Shown one piece after another: positions 1 through 9,635 of a DNA stretch of 64,000 bases. The position numbers and the translations under genes were made by a program. This DNA comes from Pseudoips prasinana. Taxonomy: Eukaryota > Arthropoda > Insecta > Lepidoptera > Nolidae. Under the pieces are notes generated by a model that worked only from the letters and a program-made list of their open reading frames with translations, was not told the DNA's origin and did not search any database. The DNA lies in NCBI GenBank assembly GCA_951640165.1, contig OX621247.1, positions 31,222,001 to 31,286,000 of the forward strand, in the 5' to 3' direction. Each line of letters opens with the position of its first letter. Position 1 is the stretch's first letter.

Positions 1-274
1 TACAGTCTATATGCAGTAGTGTGTACGGTGTGGCGACGCGTCGCCATGCGCAATCGACTGTGCGATTCTCGTAAATTTTTGTATTTAATGAAAATAAATG
101 TTTATTCAATAAATAGTCATCGTTATCTGGAAAAAATTCGTAATATTTTATTTTATCATTATGTCATATTTAGTTCCTATCACAATATGTTCTTTTCTGC
201 AAATTACTTTTACAAAATAATGTCGATGTCTCACATCTGCCAGACGTCCCTTGACGGCTCGGATTTTTTTTCTT

Positions 275-423
275 GTAAATACATACTTATATAGATCATT
301 ACACCCAGACTCAGGACAAACAGACATGTTCATGCACACAAATATCTGTCCTAGGTGGGAATCGAACACACGACCTCCGGCGTGAAAAGCAAGCATTTGC
401 CAACCACGTCGACAGGCCCGTCA
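275..423 (-). repeat. SINE family 3 (tRNA-derived)
   Basis: In minus orientation it has a tRNA-like head (GACGTGGTTGGCAAATGCTTG) and a B box (TGTTCGATTCCCACC). The body includes 'ACACCCAGACTCAGGACAAA' on the plus strand. Related copies: 18625-18848, 27020-27272 and 27598-27795. Confidence 0.78.
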
Positions 424-566
424 TGTACAGACGCCAGCACATCAAGCTTCCCCAATCTGTCAAATTTCTTTTATAGATTTTCAACTTTATCACATAAGCA
501 TAAGGTTCACTTTCAATTGGGGAAATTTGACAGATTGGGGTAGCTTGATGTGCTGGCGTCTGTACA
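424..566. repeat. 143-bp hairpin element with ~44-bp inverted arms
   Basis: The left arm (424-468) 'TGTACAGACGCCAGCACATC' ... 'AATCTGTCAAATTTC' is the near-exact reverse complement of the right arm (522-566). The spacer is about 53 bp. It immediately follows SINE family 3. No protein and no known family recognised. Confidence 0.82.
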
Positions 567-916
567 TATATGTCACCTTTTACGACACCCATGGAAAGGG
601 GGTGGCCCTGTTATTCTTTCTGGGCCGGTAACCACACGGCTATATTAATACAACAATGGATATATTTATATAACATTGTGTGAATCCAATTCTGAGCACA
701 AAAACGTTTTTGTTGACAATTCGATAATGTTGACCTTTCGATAAAGTTATTGTGGAATCACTGAATAGGTGCCTGATCAATCCAATGTTCTTTGTGTACA
801 AATATTTATTAGTAAACGATAATACGTGTTACTTGCGTAGGTATATTATTTTAATAAACATAGGATAAACAGAGTGACATGTAAAACGACCACAACCTCG
901 CTAACACCATAAGCAA

Positions 917-1375
917 TTGTCGGTGGAAGTTTCTATGGTAATTTACATCATTTATTTTTTTATAGTTTTATCATTCTCTTATTTTAGAAGTTAAGGCCCC
1001 CTCCTCCCCTCCATTAACTTCTAAAATAACACTAATTTTACCACTTTAGAAGTGTCTCTCGCACAAACTATTTAGTTTAGAAAAAAACTGATATTAGACA
1101 CCTCAATATCATTTTTGAAGACCTATCCATAGATAGCACACACGTATGGGTTCAATAAAAAATAAAAATTGAGTTTCAGTTCTAAGCATTATATTCTATT
1201 TTTGTGTGAAAATCTTAATGCGGTTCACAGAATACATCTACTTATCAAGTTTCAACAGTACAGCTTTTCAATTTCGGAAAAAAGTGGCTGTGACATACGG
1301 ACGGACAGACAGACAGAGGGGCTATAAGGGTTCCGTTTTTTGCCATTTGGCTACGGAACCATTGGAACCCTAAAA
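917..1375 (+). repeat. Dispersed lepidopteran repeat, family A copy 1
   Basis: Shares 'TTTTATCATTCTCTTATTTT', 'CCTCAATATCATTTTTGAAG', 'TGACATACGGACGGACAGAC' and 'CGTTTTTTGCCATTTGGCTA' with 31545-32142. It ends in 'ACGGAACC'. Non-coding and widespread in moths and butterflies; the class is not clear to me. Confidence 0.65.
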
Positions 1376-1544
1376 ATGAGTTGCAGCGCAGGTCCCCCAT
1401 TAGCAATTTCTTAATCAGTAGTCGCGTAAATAATCGATAAGACTGAGTTCAAACTATATAAAGATAACTTTTGTTTTTGACTTGAGTCCTGGGCATTTTT
1501 GACGTTAATGTTGGTTTTTTTTACATTACGTTCAGCGTTTTACC

Positions 1545-1980
1545 GCTCACCGGATATTAAAGGCTAGCGAGGGCTATAGCCGCCTCGGCAGTCCAAACTA
1601 AGTAACCCCTTTAAGTTTCTCAGCTTGACTGAGAGAGTTTAGTGAGGGAATACTTGAGAGCCGGGTCGTTTTGTACAACTGTCGCTCTACTTTAATAGAC
1701 GAAGTCCCGGAGTTACTCATTTGAAGCTTGGGAAAGAAGGGGGGAGAAGGATTTTATTGATATGATATTTTTCGTCTGAATGTGTCCTTTCCTTTTCCGC
1801 ATTTCTCAAAAACTTTTTACCGTCCTCTACCGCTCTGTGAAATACATTGACTGCGGAGGTATTTCCGATCTCAATGACACGGCAATCTTCAAGATGCCAG
1901 CCTATTCCTTTCTTATAGTTCAGCAACGCCCTTGCAGCCCCTCTGGTGTTTCGATCGCTAGCCTTGATGACAAGTGATGC
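1545..1980. repeat. Possible dispersed repeat of unknown class
   Basis: 'GAGGGCTATAGCCGCCTCGG' and 'CAACGCCCTTGCAGCCCCTC' look like pieces of an abundant lepidopteran repeat. No second copy lies in this window. The short open frames show no known protein. Confidence 0.35.
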
Positions 1981-2047
1981 GGCATGATTTTAATTCTATT
2001 ATTATAAATAAATACGATTCGAAATAGCGGAATTATCACTACATACA

Positions 2048-2165
2048 ATTCAATACAATACAAATACTCTTTATTGTACACCAAGATTTACATATAAAGT
2101 ATAAAGTTGTAATAAATCTAGTACAATGGGCGGTCTTATCGCTAACTGCGATCTCTTCCAGACAT
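2048..2165 (-). mobile_element. 3' end of a CR1/Jockey-type LINE
   Basis: 'CTCTTTATTGTACACCAAGA' and 'GCGATCTCTTCCAGACATAC' are the reverse complement of the 3' end following the LINE fragment at 21745-22215. Very 5'-truncated. Confidence 0.6.
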
Positions 2166-2187
2166 ACATATTAATTTTGTATTTTTA

Positions 2188-3066
2188 ATGGGCCATTACA
2201 CTATGGGCCTTATCAGGCTGCTCAAGGTCACCCAAAGAGCAATGGAAAGGGCTATGCTTGGAGTTTCCCTGCGAGATCGAATCAGAAATGCTGAGATCCA
2301 CAGGCGAACCAAAGTAACCGACATAGCCCTAAGAATTGCCAAACTGAAGTGGCAGTGGGCAGGGCACATAGCTCGTAGAACTGACGGCCGATGGGGCAGA
2401 AAGGTTCTCGAGTGGCGACCACGAACCGGAAGACGCAGCGTGGGCAGGCCTCCTACACGGTGGACCGACGATCTTGTGCGGGTCGCGTGAAGCCGCTGGA
2501 TGCGGGCAGCGCAGGACCGGCTATTGTGGAAATCCTTGGAGGAGGCCTTAGGCCTCATTTACGGAGACGCGGGGCGTCGCGCGTTGCGTTGAGCGGCGCG
2601 GCCCGCACTGAATTCAAATATATGGCGTTGTATGAGTGCGTTTACGGAGAAGCGATTTTAGACGCGTTTGTTTGAATTAGGGCGTTTTTTGCGGCCGAGC
2701 CCGCGGATGGCACCGACGCGTCCCACGCGGCGTTTATCGCGGCGGCGCACGGAGCGGCAATTCTCGATGAAGCTATGTCCGCCGCGTGCTTCGCTACACA
2801 CTAGAGGATTCGCCGCGGGCGCCGCGGCGGGCGCCGCGGCGGGCACCGCCACGCTTCTCTATGAACATGGTCGTATATTGCCATAAGTTTATGTTTACGC
2901 GTGCGATGATGCGTGCCGCTGCACGCGCCGCCCCACCGTAAACAGAAAAAACGTCCGACGCGCCGCGAGACGCCACGCCACACGCGACGCGAGACGCCCC
3001 GCGTCTCCGTAAATGAGGCCTTAGTCCAGCAGTGGACGTCTTTCGGCTGATATGATCATGATGATG
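2188..3066 (+). mobile_element. RTE-clade 3' fragment interrupted by a MITE
   Basis: 2188-2550 encodes the C-terminal reverse-transcriptase tail (QRAMERAMLGVSLRDRIRN, KLKWQWAGHIARRTDGRWG, RRSVGRPPTRWTDDLVRV). The element resumes at 3021 with 'TTAGTCCAGCAGTGGACGTC' and ends in a degenerate ATGATGATG tail near 3066. The missing middle is occupied by the GC-rich MITE at 2551-3020. Confidence 0.85.
2551..3020. mobile_element. GC-rich MITE (470 bp), PIF/Harbinger-like, inside an RTE copy
   Basis: Terminal inverted repeats of at least 28 bp begin GGCCTCATTTACGGAGACGC. They are flanked by TTA at 2548-2550 and 3021-3023, a 3-bp target duplication typical of PIF/Harbinger. The interior is very GC-rich, with GCCGCGGC-type runs, and encodes no recognisable protein. 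The open frames across it are compositional. Confidence 0.82.
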
Positions 3067-3285
3067 AATGTTATGGATTTCTACCAAGAAATTGATTCCA
3101 TTACTTAAAAACATATGGTCATTTGACTTCGATATTTGTGAATCAAGGTTGGAGAAATAATGAGAGAGCAGAACCTTACTTCTCCTTTTTAATTTTAATG
3201 CCATTGCGTTAGATCCGGCTCCAACGGCTTCAGAATGTTGTCACAAAAAGATGATTTATAACTGATTCTTAATGTACTGTTACAG

Positions 3286-6200
3286 GTTCGAAACTAGGAA
3301 GTGTACAGAACGTGGGAGTAAGTGGATGCGCCGACGATGCGAAGGAATGTGTGCTCAAGAGAAACACCAACGCCACCATTAGCATAGACTTCACGCCAAG
3401 TAAGTACTATATGTTTCAACTAAGTTTAACATTTATACCATACTAGTTGTGCCCGAAACTTCGTCCGCGTGTAATAGTGTCTTTGAGTAGCACAGTTCCC
3501 CCACTTAGGTACCTACACCGCACCGTACCACGCCGCGCTCCGCCCCCTCAGTCCCAGCTCTAATATTTTATCTCTTGTCGCACACTAATAAAACATTCTC
3601 AAAAAAATTACATATTTCCATACAAACTTTCATCCCATATTCGCTATTGAGGGTAAGTTTTACAAACTTTAAATTTCATATTTATTTATATCGAATCAAG
3701 AGCCTAAAAATTAGTTTCAAGGTTCTAGCTCTAAAAATGGGGATGCATCCATAAAACTTTTTATCTCCCCTCTTTCAACCCTTAAAACCCTTTTTTCGCA
3801 TTAAGAGTTAAACCGATTTGAATGAAACATGTACACAGTTAGACTAGAGACTTAGAAAAGACATAGGCTCCTTACTAAGGCTCTAGACTAACTGCACATT
3901 CAAATCGGTTCCGTAGTTTGGGAAGAAAGCTCGACAATCGACAGGTTACTCTCGCATTTATAATATTAGTTATGATTAAGTAAGGCGATTTTGGAATTAC
4001 TACATAATAAACATTGAAGGCGAATTTCAACAACTTGAAATAAACATGCTTTTACTGTTGTTTATGTCTCTCTCATTGTAATAACGTGCAATTGTGTTGA
4101 CTTCTGAATCCTGCCAAGCCACGCCGTATACGGCGAGTTTAAATTAATTTTCCTCGTTTTAATGGTATCACTTGACAAACAACATTATTGTTTTTCCTCT
4201 TGATTACTTTGGCCTTGTATACTTGAGGAACACGTTCTACTGGTTGGCAATATATTCGAAATATATATTAACCGTAGCCTAGTTGGTAGTGCTCCTGCCT
4301 ACGAAGCTGGTGGTCCTGGGTTCGAATCCCGGTAAGTGCAAATATTTGTGTGATGAGCACGAATATTTGTTTCTGAGTCATGGATGTTTTCTATGTATTT
4401 AAGTGTTTATCTATCTATATAACTATGTATATCGTCGCCTGGTACCCATAGTACAAGCTTTGCTTAGTTTGGGGCTAGGATGATCTGTGTGACATAGTCC
4501 CTATATTAAAATATATATATATATGTACCATAGAAGTAGAGTAAAATTAATACCTACTCCATACAGAAACTCTACATTAAAATAAATATCTTGCGACAAG
4601 TAACACACGCCATCTTATTCCAAACTAGACAGAGCCTGTACTATGACAACTAGATAACTGATATACATTTTGTTCTTTAGTTTTTTAAAAAGACAACGCC
4701 TACACTAGGAAATCTAATCCGTGTGTCGCGGGATACTTTACAAACATATAATAGACGGACACAAATTACATCCTGAGGCTCTACCGGCTAAGTCGATGAA
4801 AATCGATTTCTTAAACGACGTTCAAATAAATAAAGGTAAAAAATGTTTTAATCAGTCGTTAAATCGGTTTCAACGTTGACACTCGATTCCGGACCATTTA
4901 TGACGTCACATGTGCTCATGGAAGCCGATTTAACGATTGATTAAGTCATTTTTAACCTTTATTTATTTGAGAGCCATCTAAGAAATCGAAGTTCAGCGAC
5001 TTAGCCGGTAGGGCCCCAGACTCAGAACAACTATTGATAGGTCACACAAACCGTTGTCCATCGCGGAACTTGAAACCACGACACTTAGCGGCGAGGCGAC
5101 TGTCTTATATATTTCTAAAAACAAACATATTATTGATAAATAACTCCCATACACAGAAAAATAATTGGGCTCATCACACAAAGATTTGTCCTAGATGGGG
5201 TCGAACCCACGACCTAGCTTAACAGTCAGGTTCACTAAACACTTGACGAACAGTCCAGTCAAAAATAGCTTTAGGAGTAAATCACTATATCATTATAGTT
5301 ATATTAAAGACTAGCTGTGCCCGAGACTTCGTCCGCGTGTGAATTAGTTTATTTTGTATTTTCTAAAATAAAAGTAGCCGAAGTTACACCTTATTACATC
5401 AGCTACCTGCCGATAAAAGTCCCGTCAAAATCGGTCCAGCCATTTCAGAGATTAGTTGGAACAAACAGACAGACAGACAAAAATTGTAAAAATGTAATTT
5501 TGGTGTATGTACCGTATATATATTCATATACATGTAGTAAAACAACCAGACACTCCAATTTTATTTATATGTATAGATGTATAGAAGATGTATAGATGAT
5601 GTATAGATGATGCTACTTATACTCATGTATAAGTTGCATCATCTTATCATAAAACCCAAGAAGTTTGGTTTTTACTGTGTTACAATAAGTCGCATCGGGT
5701 TGCGTAGTCACCAGTTGATAAAGAAACAAAAGTAAACAAGTATAGTTGCTTTTACTCATCGTGATAATTATTCGTTTTATTAATTTTTATACATTTTATT
5801 CGGCAGCTCAAGAATGTAAGGCGCTACAGACAATAGTGCACGGTGTTATCATGAACCTGCCGGTGCCTTTCCCCATGCCACAGCCAGATGCCTGCAAGGA
5901 CAATGGACTGGTTTGTCCTTTACCGGTAAGACATAATATTATTTATTTTATAAAATTTTATTAGGAGAGGAACTAAAGAGAAAATTTAATTAAGAGAAGA
6001 ACACACGGCTACATATCAAGCTATACCTACATCTCAAATGTGACTGCACGTGTTTCGCAGCGGCTAAGACAGTCGCCTCGCCGCTTCGTGTCGCGGGTTC
6101 GAGTCCCGCACCGTACAACTATTAGTGTGAACTATAAATAGTTGTTCTGAGTCTGGATGTAATTTGTGTCCGTCTGTTATGTTTGTATAGTGCCCTGACA

Positions 6201-7267
6201 CAGGAATTAGATTCCTAGTGCGGGTGTGGTCATTAAAATAAATAAAAGCTGACCTCTCATTGTATGGAAATTAGCTTATACTGGAAATGTATAGCTTCAT
6301 ATGTAGCCGTGTATACAAAAATACGCTGGAGTAGTCCTCAGTGTGGGCCAGGAAACCTCTCTTGGGGCCGACCAATACAGCAAGACGGTTGGTCATATCA
6401 TTAGTCACCGTAGCCTAGTTGGTAGTGTTCCTGCCTACGAAGCTGGTGGTCCTGGGTGCGAATCCCAGTAAGAGCAAATATTTATGTGATGAGCACGTAT
6501 ATTTGTTTCTGATTCATGGCTGTTTTCTATGTATTTATCTATCTATATAAGTATGTATATCGTCTCCTGGTACCCATAGTACAAGCTTTGCTTAGTTTGG
6601 GGCTAGGATGATCTGTGTGACATTGTCCCTATATGTTATTATTATTGTCCCTATATATATATTACTGTTTTTTGCCTTATTTCTATGATATCCACTGCAT
6701 TCAGCATGTTATGCTTTTATTGGAAAACTTCAATTCGGTCAAATCTTTGTTTGTTCATGAGACTAAATAAGTGAAGATAAATCATTAACGGGTACAAATT
6801 TAGCTGTCACAAATTTAGTTTGGAGTTAGCTTAGATTTTGGCATATACTTGTTCCGTAGTGTCACAATTTTATACAGTACAGCCCCTCAATCCTCTTAGT
6901 GAAAATTGAGGGCCCAACTTTTCAGTCCATAACTCGCTCATTTGACTTACACAAAATCACATTCCAACTTACTCAATTCTTTAGAAATGTTGACTAAATC
7001 CTTAGCACATTTTAAAAGACTTCTAACGAAGTAACCCTCACCTCACACGCCCATGTTTTGGAAGCAGTGCAATCACCTACATATCTTACTTATTACAAAT
7101 ATAAAGTATTACGTTTATCTTTCCAGGCTGGCCAGGAGGCAAAATACAGAACTACAATGGCTGTTCTCAAATCGTACCCAAAGGTCAAGGTTGAAGTCAA
7201 GTGGGAGCTCAAAGACGAAGAGGACAACGACTATGTGTGCATCATGATCCCAGCAAGAATTAATTAG
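3286..7267 (+). CDS. Npc2: NPC2-type sterol-binding protein (ML domain), exons 2-4; exon 1 outside window
   Basis: Exons: 3286-3399, 5807-5925 and 7127-7267 (TAG stop 7265-7267), all with AG/GT borders and matching phase. NPC2 proteins are small secreted or lysosomal ML-domain proteins that bind sterols; insects have several paralogues. Seen here: the conserved start of the mature domain (GSKLGSVQNV), the close Cys pair in SGCADDAKEC, an N-glycosylation site (NAT), the HGVIMNLPVPFPMPQPDAC core, the Cys pair in DACKDNGLVC, and the C-terminal Cys in VCIMIPARIN. These fit the family's three disulfides, the first Cys being expected in exon 1. QEC at the start of exon 3 adds a Cys that human NPC2 lacks. 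About 125 residues are visible; a signal-peptide exon ending in a DCG-type motif is expected upstream, but no matching donor occurs before 3286. AATAAA near 7701 and 8170 are candidate poly(A) signals. The orthologue group is confident; which paralogue is not. Confidence 0.93.
3443..3978 (-). mobile_element. Helitron-like (Lep1-type) element
   Basis: In plus orientation it begins 'ACTAGTTGTGCCCGAAACTT' and ends 'CTCGCATTTATAATATTAGT'. The reverse complement therefore starts at an ATATTATAAATGCGA end and finishes in ...CACAACTAGT, fitting a Helitron CTRR end. Non-coding. The Helitron assignment is inferred. Confidence 0.5.
4270..4508 (+). repeat. SINE family 1 (tRNA-derived), copy 1
   Basis: The tRNA-like head has an A box (TAGCCTAGTTGGTAGTGC) and a B box (GGTTCGAATCC). 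It is followed by a shared body ('GTACAAGCTTTGCTTAGTTT', 'GGGGCTAGGATGATCTGTG') and an AT-rich end. Not a functional tRNA: no cloverleaf 3' half. Confidence 0.85.
4690..5105 (-). repeat. SINE family 2 (tRNA-derived), interrupted by a palindromic MITE
   Basis: The minus copy runs 'AGACAACGCC' ... 'ACAAATTACATCC', is interrupted at 4774-5017, and resumes 'AGACTCAGAACAACTATT' ... 'AGCGGCGAGGCGACTGTCTT'. The B-box side is degenerate here. Full copies occur at 6050-6237 (+), 10738-10923 (-), 11222-11420 (-) and 41824-41990 (-). Confidence 0.75.
4775..5017. mobile_element. Palindromic MITE family, copy 1
   Basis: Long inverted ends (CTACCGGCTAAGTC ... 'CAAATAAATAAAGGTAAAAA' and their reverse complements) surround a core with TGACGTCACATGTG. 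About 240 bp, no coding content. It splits SINE family 2. Related copies: 29982-30198 and 51313-51553. Confidence 0.8.
5308..5510 (-). mobile_element. Partial repeat with 'ACTAGCTGTGCCC' end
   Basis: 'GACTAGCTGTGCCCGAGACT' followed by 'AAAAGTAGCCGAAGTTACAC' and a CAGACAGACAGACAAAAATT run. Lies in NPC2 intron 2. Confidence 0.5.
6050..6237 (+). repeat. SINE family 2 (tRNA-derived), full copy
   Basis: Head 'GCAGCGGCTAAGACAGTCGC', B box GGGTTCGAGTCCC, then 'AAATAGTTGTTCTGAGTCTG' and 'AGTGCGGGTGTGGTCATT'. It lies in NPC2 intron 3. Confidence 0.82.
6407..6642 (+). repeat. SINE family 1, copy 2
   Basis: Same head and body as the copy at 4270, with scattered substitutions (B box GGTGCGAATCC). Ends 'GTCCCTATATG'. 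Confidence 0.83.
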
Positions 7268-8761
7268 AAAGTGCTCTCACATTTATTTCCTAATATTTAG
7301 GTACCTCTGGTTTTCTTAACGCAAGATTTAGTGTTTAAAAATATATATTTAAAACGATATGATACTATAAAATATTATTTAATTTTTTGATTTGTTTTGA
7401 TGAGATTAGATTTCATAACATGTATCTGCCTTTATTGGCAGTACCCTATCCAACTGTGATATCATAGAAGTCATCTATATGTGGATTGAGTGTCCATTTT
7501 CGTATTCAGCGACATCTATCGGATTTAATATGTACTCTTCCATCAACAATGGACTCTCAAATGACTCGAAAATTATGGTGGCCCGTACATTTTTAGAGCC
7601 GTCAGTACTCTGGACGATTGAACTAAATGAATCTCTCTCTCTCTCTCTGAATGCCTCTTTGCCCCTGTAACACATGCGATATAAATATTAAGTTGAGAAA
7701 GTAATAAAATTGCCACATTTTAGAATGCTATGTTAGGATAGCTACTATTTAAGAATTTATGACAGACGCCATTAATTGATTTCGCCATTTTCATACGAGT
7801 AATAGTGATATTAATAATGGAAACTAAAATTTGTATTTATTTTCTAAGAAAAACTTTAGTTATTTACTTTGTTAATAATTGAAGTTTGTCGTAACTTTGT
7901 TTTGTTAATTGGTGTTTGGAACCAGTTGTTTTAAACAGTCTTTTTATTTAGATGCAAACTGCCATATTTATACCTACATACATTTCCTTCGGATCCAGAT
8001 GACATTCAGATATTTTAGGCTGTTAAATGATACATTAAATTATTGTTTAATATTTGTTTAAAACACGTTTTGAACACTTTTGCAACGTTTTGTCACTGCT
8101 TGTGTTTTGAAATATTTCTTAATTTAAAACTGATTTCACCAAATATAGGTTAAGGATTGTGGTTTTGTACAATAAAATAATTATGAATAACAATTTTACT
8201 GTTGTATTATTTCTTAAATTTCCATCGATATGTACAGAGACAATTTTATTGTTGATTCAGCTGAACAAGCAGGTACACATTTTATTTAAGTGTATTAATT
8301 CTCACTGCAATTTTTAGTTAAATACAAAACTACAGACTGTTTATCTACAAAGAAAATATAAAACGAATAAGCGAGTGCTCGACTGTGGGTACACTATAAT
8401 TATACTCTGTCCATTCGTATCTGATTTTTTTGACAGCTCACGCCTAAAAATTACTGATTTTTATTCGGAGATATTACTGCAATAATGTCGAACTTTGTTG
8501 ACGGGTAACGCCCACTTATTTAACAAACAACCACAGATTGCAAAACATTTACAATATTAGTGGCAAAATATATTTAATTGCAGTCAAAGAATAACCTTTT
8601 ACGACAGATATAAAACAACAAAGCTTTTCCTAATCATAAAATGCATTACTTATAAGAGATATATAATTTTGTGAAGATACTTTTGTTCAAAACATTTTCG
8701 TTAACTTGATTTTTTTTACTTAAAGTACAAAGTAACTAGTATCTAGTTTGTTGAATGCAGT

Positions 8762-8802
<41 letters not shown>

Positions 8803-9635
8803 AAAAAGCAAATAGTTAAGTCACCTGATTTTATTAAAAACAAACATTTGTCAAAAACAAATCAAAGTATTGGTAAAATCTTGCACAAAAAAAGGCCTTG
8901 GGTACTTTGAACTTTAAACACAGATATTATGCAGATATGCGATTATAGTTGTTCTTCATGTGAACATATTATTTTCATTCTCATCTAAAACTTGATTATA
9001 GGCCTTTTCATAAGTTGCAGATACATAAACATTCATGATCATAAAAAAATGCTCTTGTAAAAACTCATCAAAGGATATGAAAAATCATATGAGAAGACTA
9101 AAGATTATTTTCTAAAACTGACATGAACAGAACAAAAAATACATTTTACAAATAACTAAAATTTGTATGTATTTTGATTATGACACAGTTTTAGATATTA
9201 TTTCTTTAGAAAACAATTAAATTAGAAATTGTAGAATATCATTTGCACTAGCGTGGAATGCTTTTCATCATGCAATTTGTAATGATTTTTGGTTCTAATA
9301 GGGGTTGGAACCCTAATGGATCGCTGCGGCATGGCTTACTCAGAGTTTTATTTAGGCTTGATGACATAAGGCTTCCTTGGCTCGTATTTACAATAAAAAG
9401 ATACTATAACAGAAGTAACATGAGTTATGTATGGAAATAAAATATTCATTCATTTGTCAATAATCGCCAAATTCTCTTATACATATACTGGAGCAAAAGT
9501 AATTTGCATGTCTCAAGAACATCTTTGTTTTCATAATACTCCTACAAAAAATGTTATTTATCATTTATATGAGAAAGTACCCTACTTCTTCAGTACCCAT
9601 ATTCATCAATAACCATGGCATACATTTCCAGTAGT
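7268..9635. other. Intergenic between NPC2 (+) and the Gln-rich gene (-)
   Basis: AT-rich. It holds the NPC2 3'UTR (candidate AATAAA near 7701 and 8170), a short (CT)n run at about 7634-7648 and the (AT)n microsatellite at 8766. The genes are convergent. No further gene or recognisable transposon was seen. Confidence 0.6.
8766..8800. repeat. (AT)n microsatellite
   Basis: Uninterrupted TA dinucleotides, about 17 units, in the NPC2 / Gln-rich gene intergenic region. Confidence 0.95.

Noticed and set aside
1780..1977. NPC2 exon 1 ending in IDCG
   Set aside because: The DCG motif at about 1846 lacks a GT donor at the needed position and the upstream reading is not a good signal peptide. It lies in probable repeat sequence.
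2658..3204. Ala/Arg-rich proteins of 64-136 aa
   Set aside because: They are open only because the MITE at 2551-3020 is GC-rich; they cross its inverted repeats and have no known domain.
4270..4345. True tRNA gene
   Set aside because: The A and B boxes are present but the acceptor stem cannot pair and the sequence continues into a shared SINE body; a second copy occurs at 6407.
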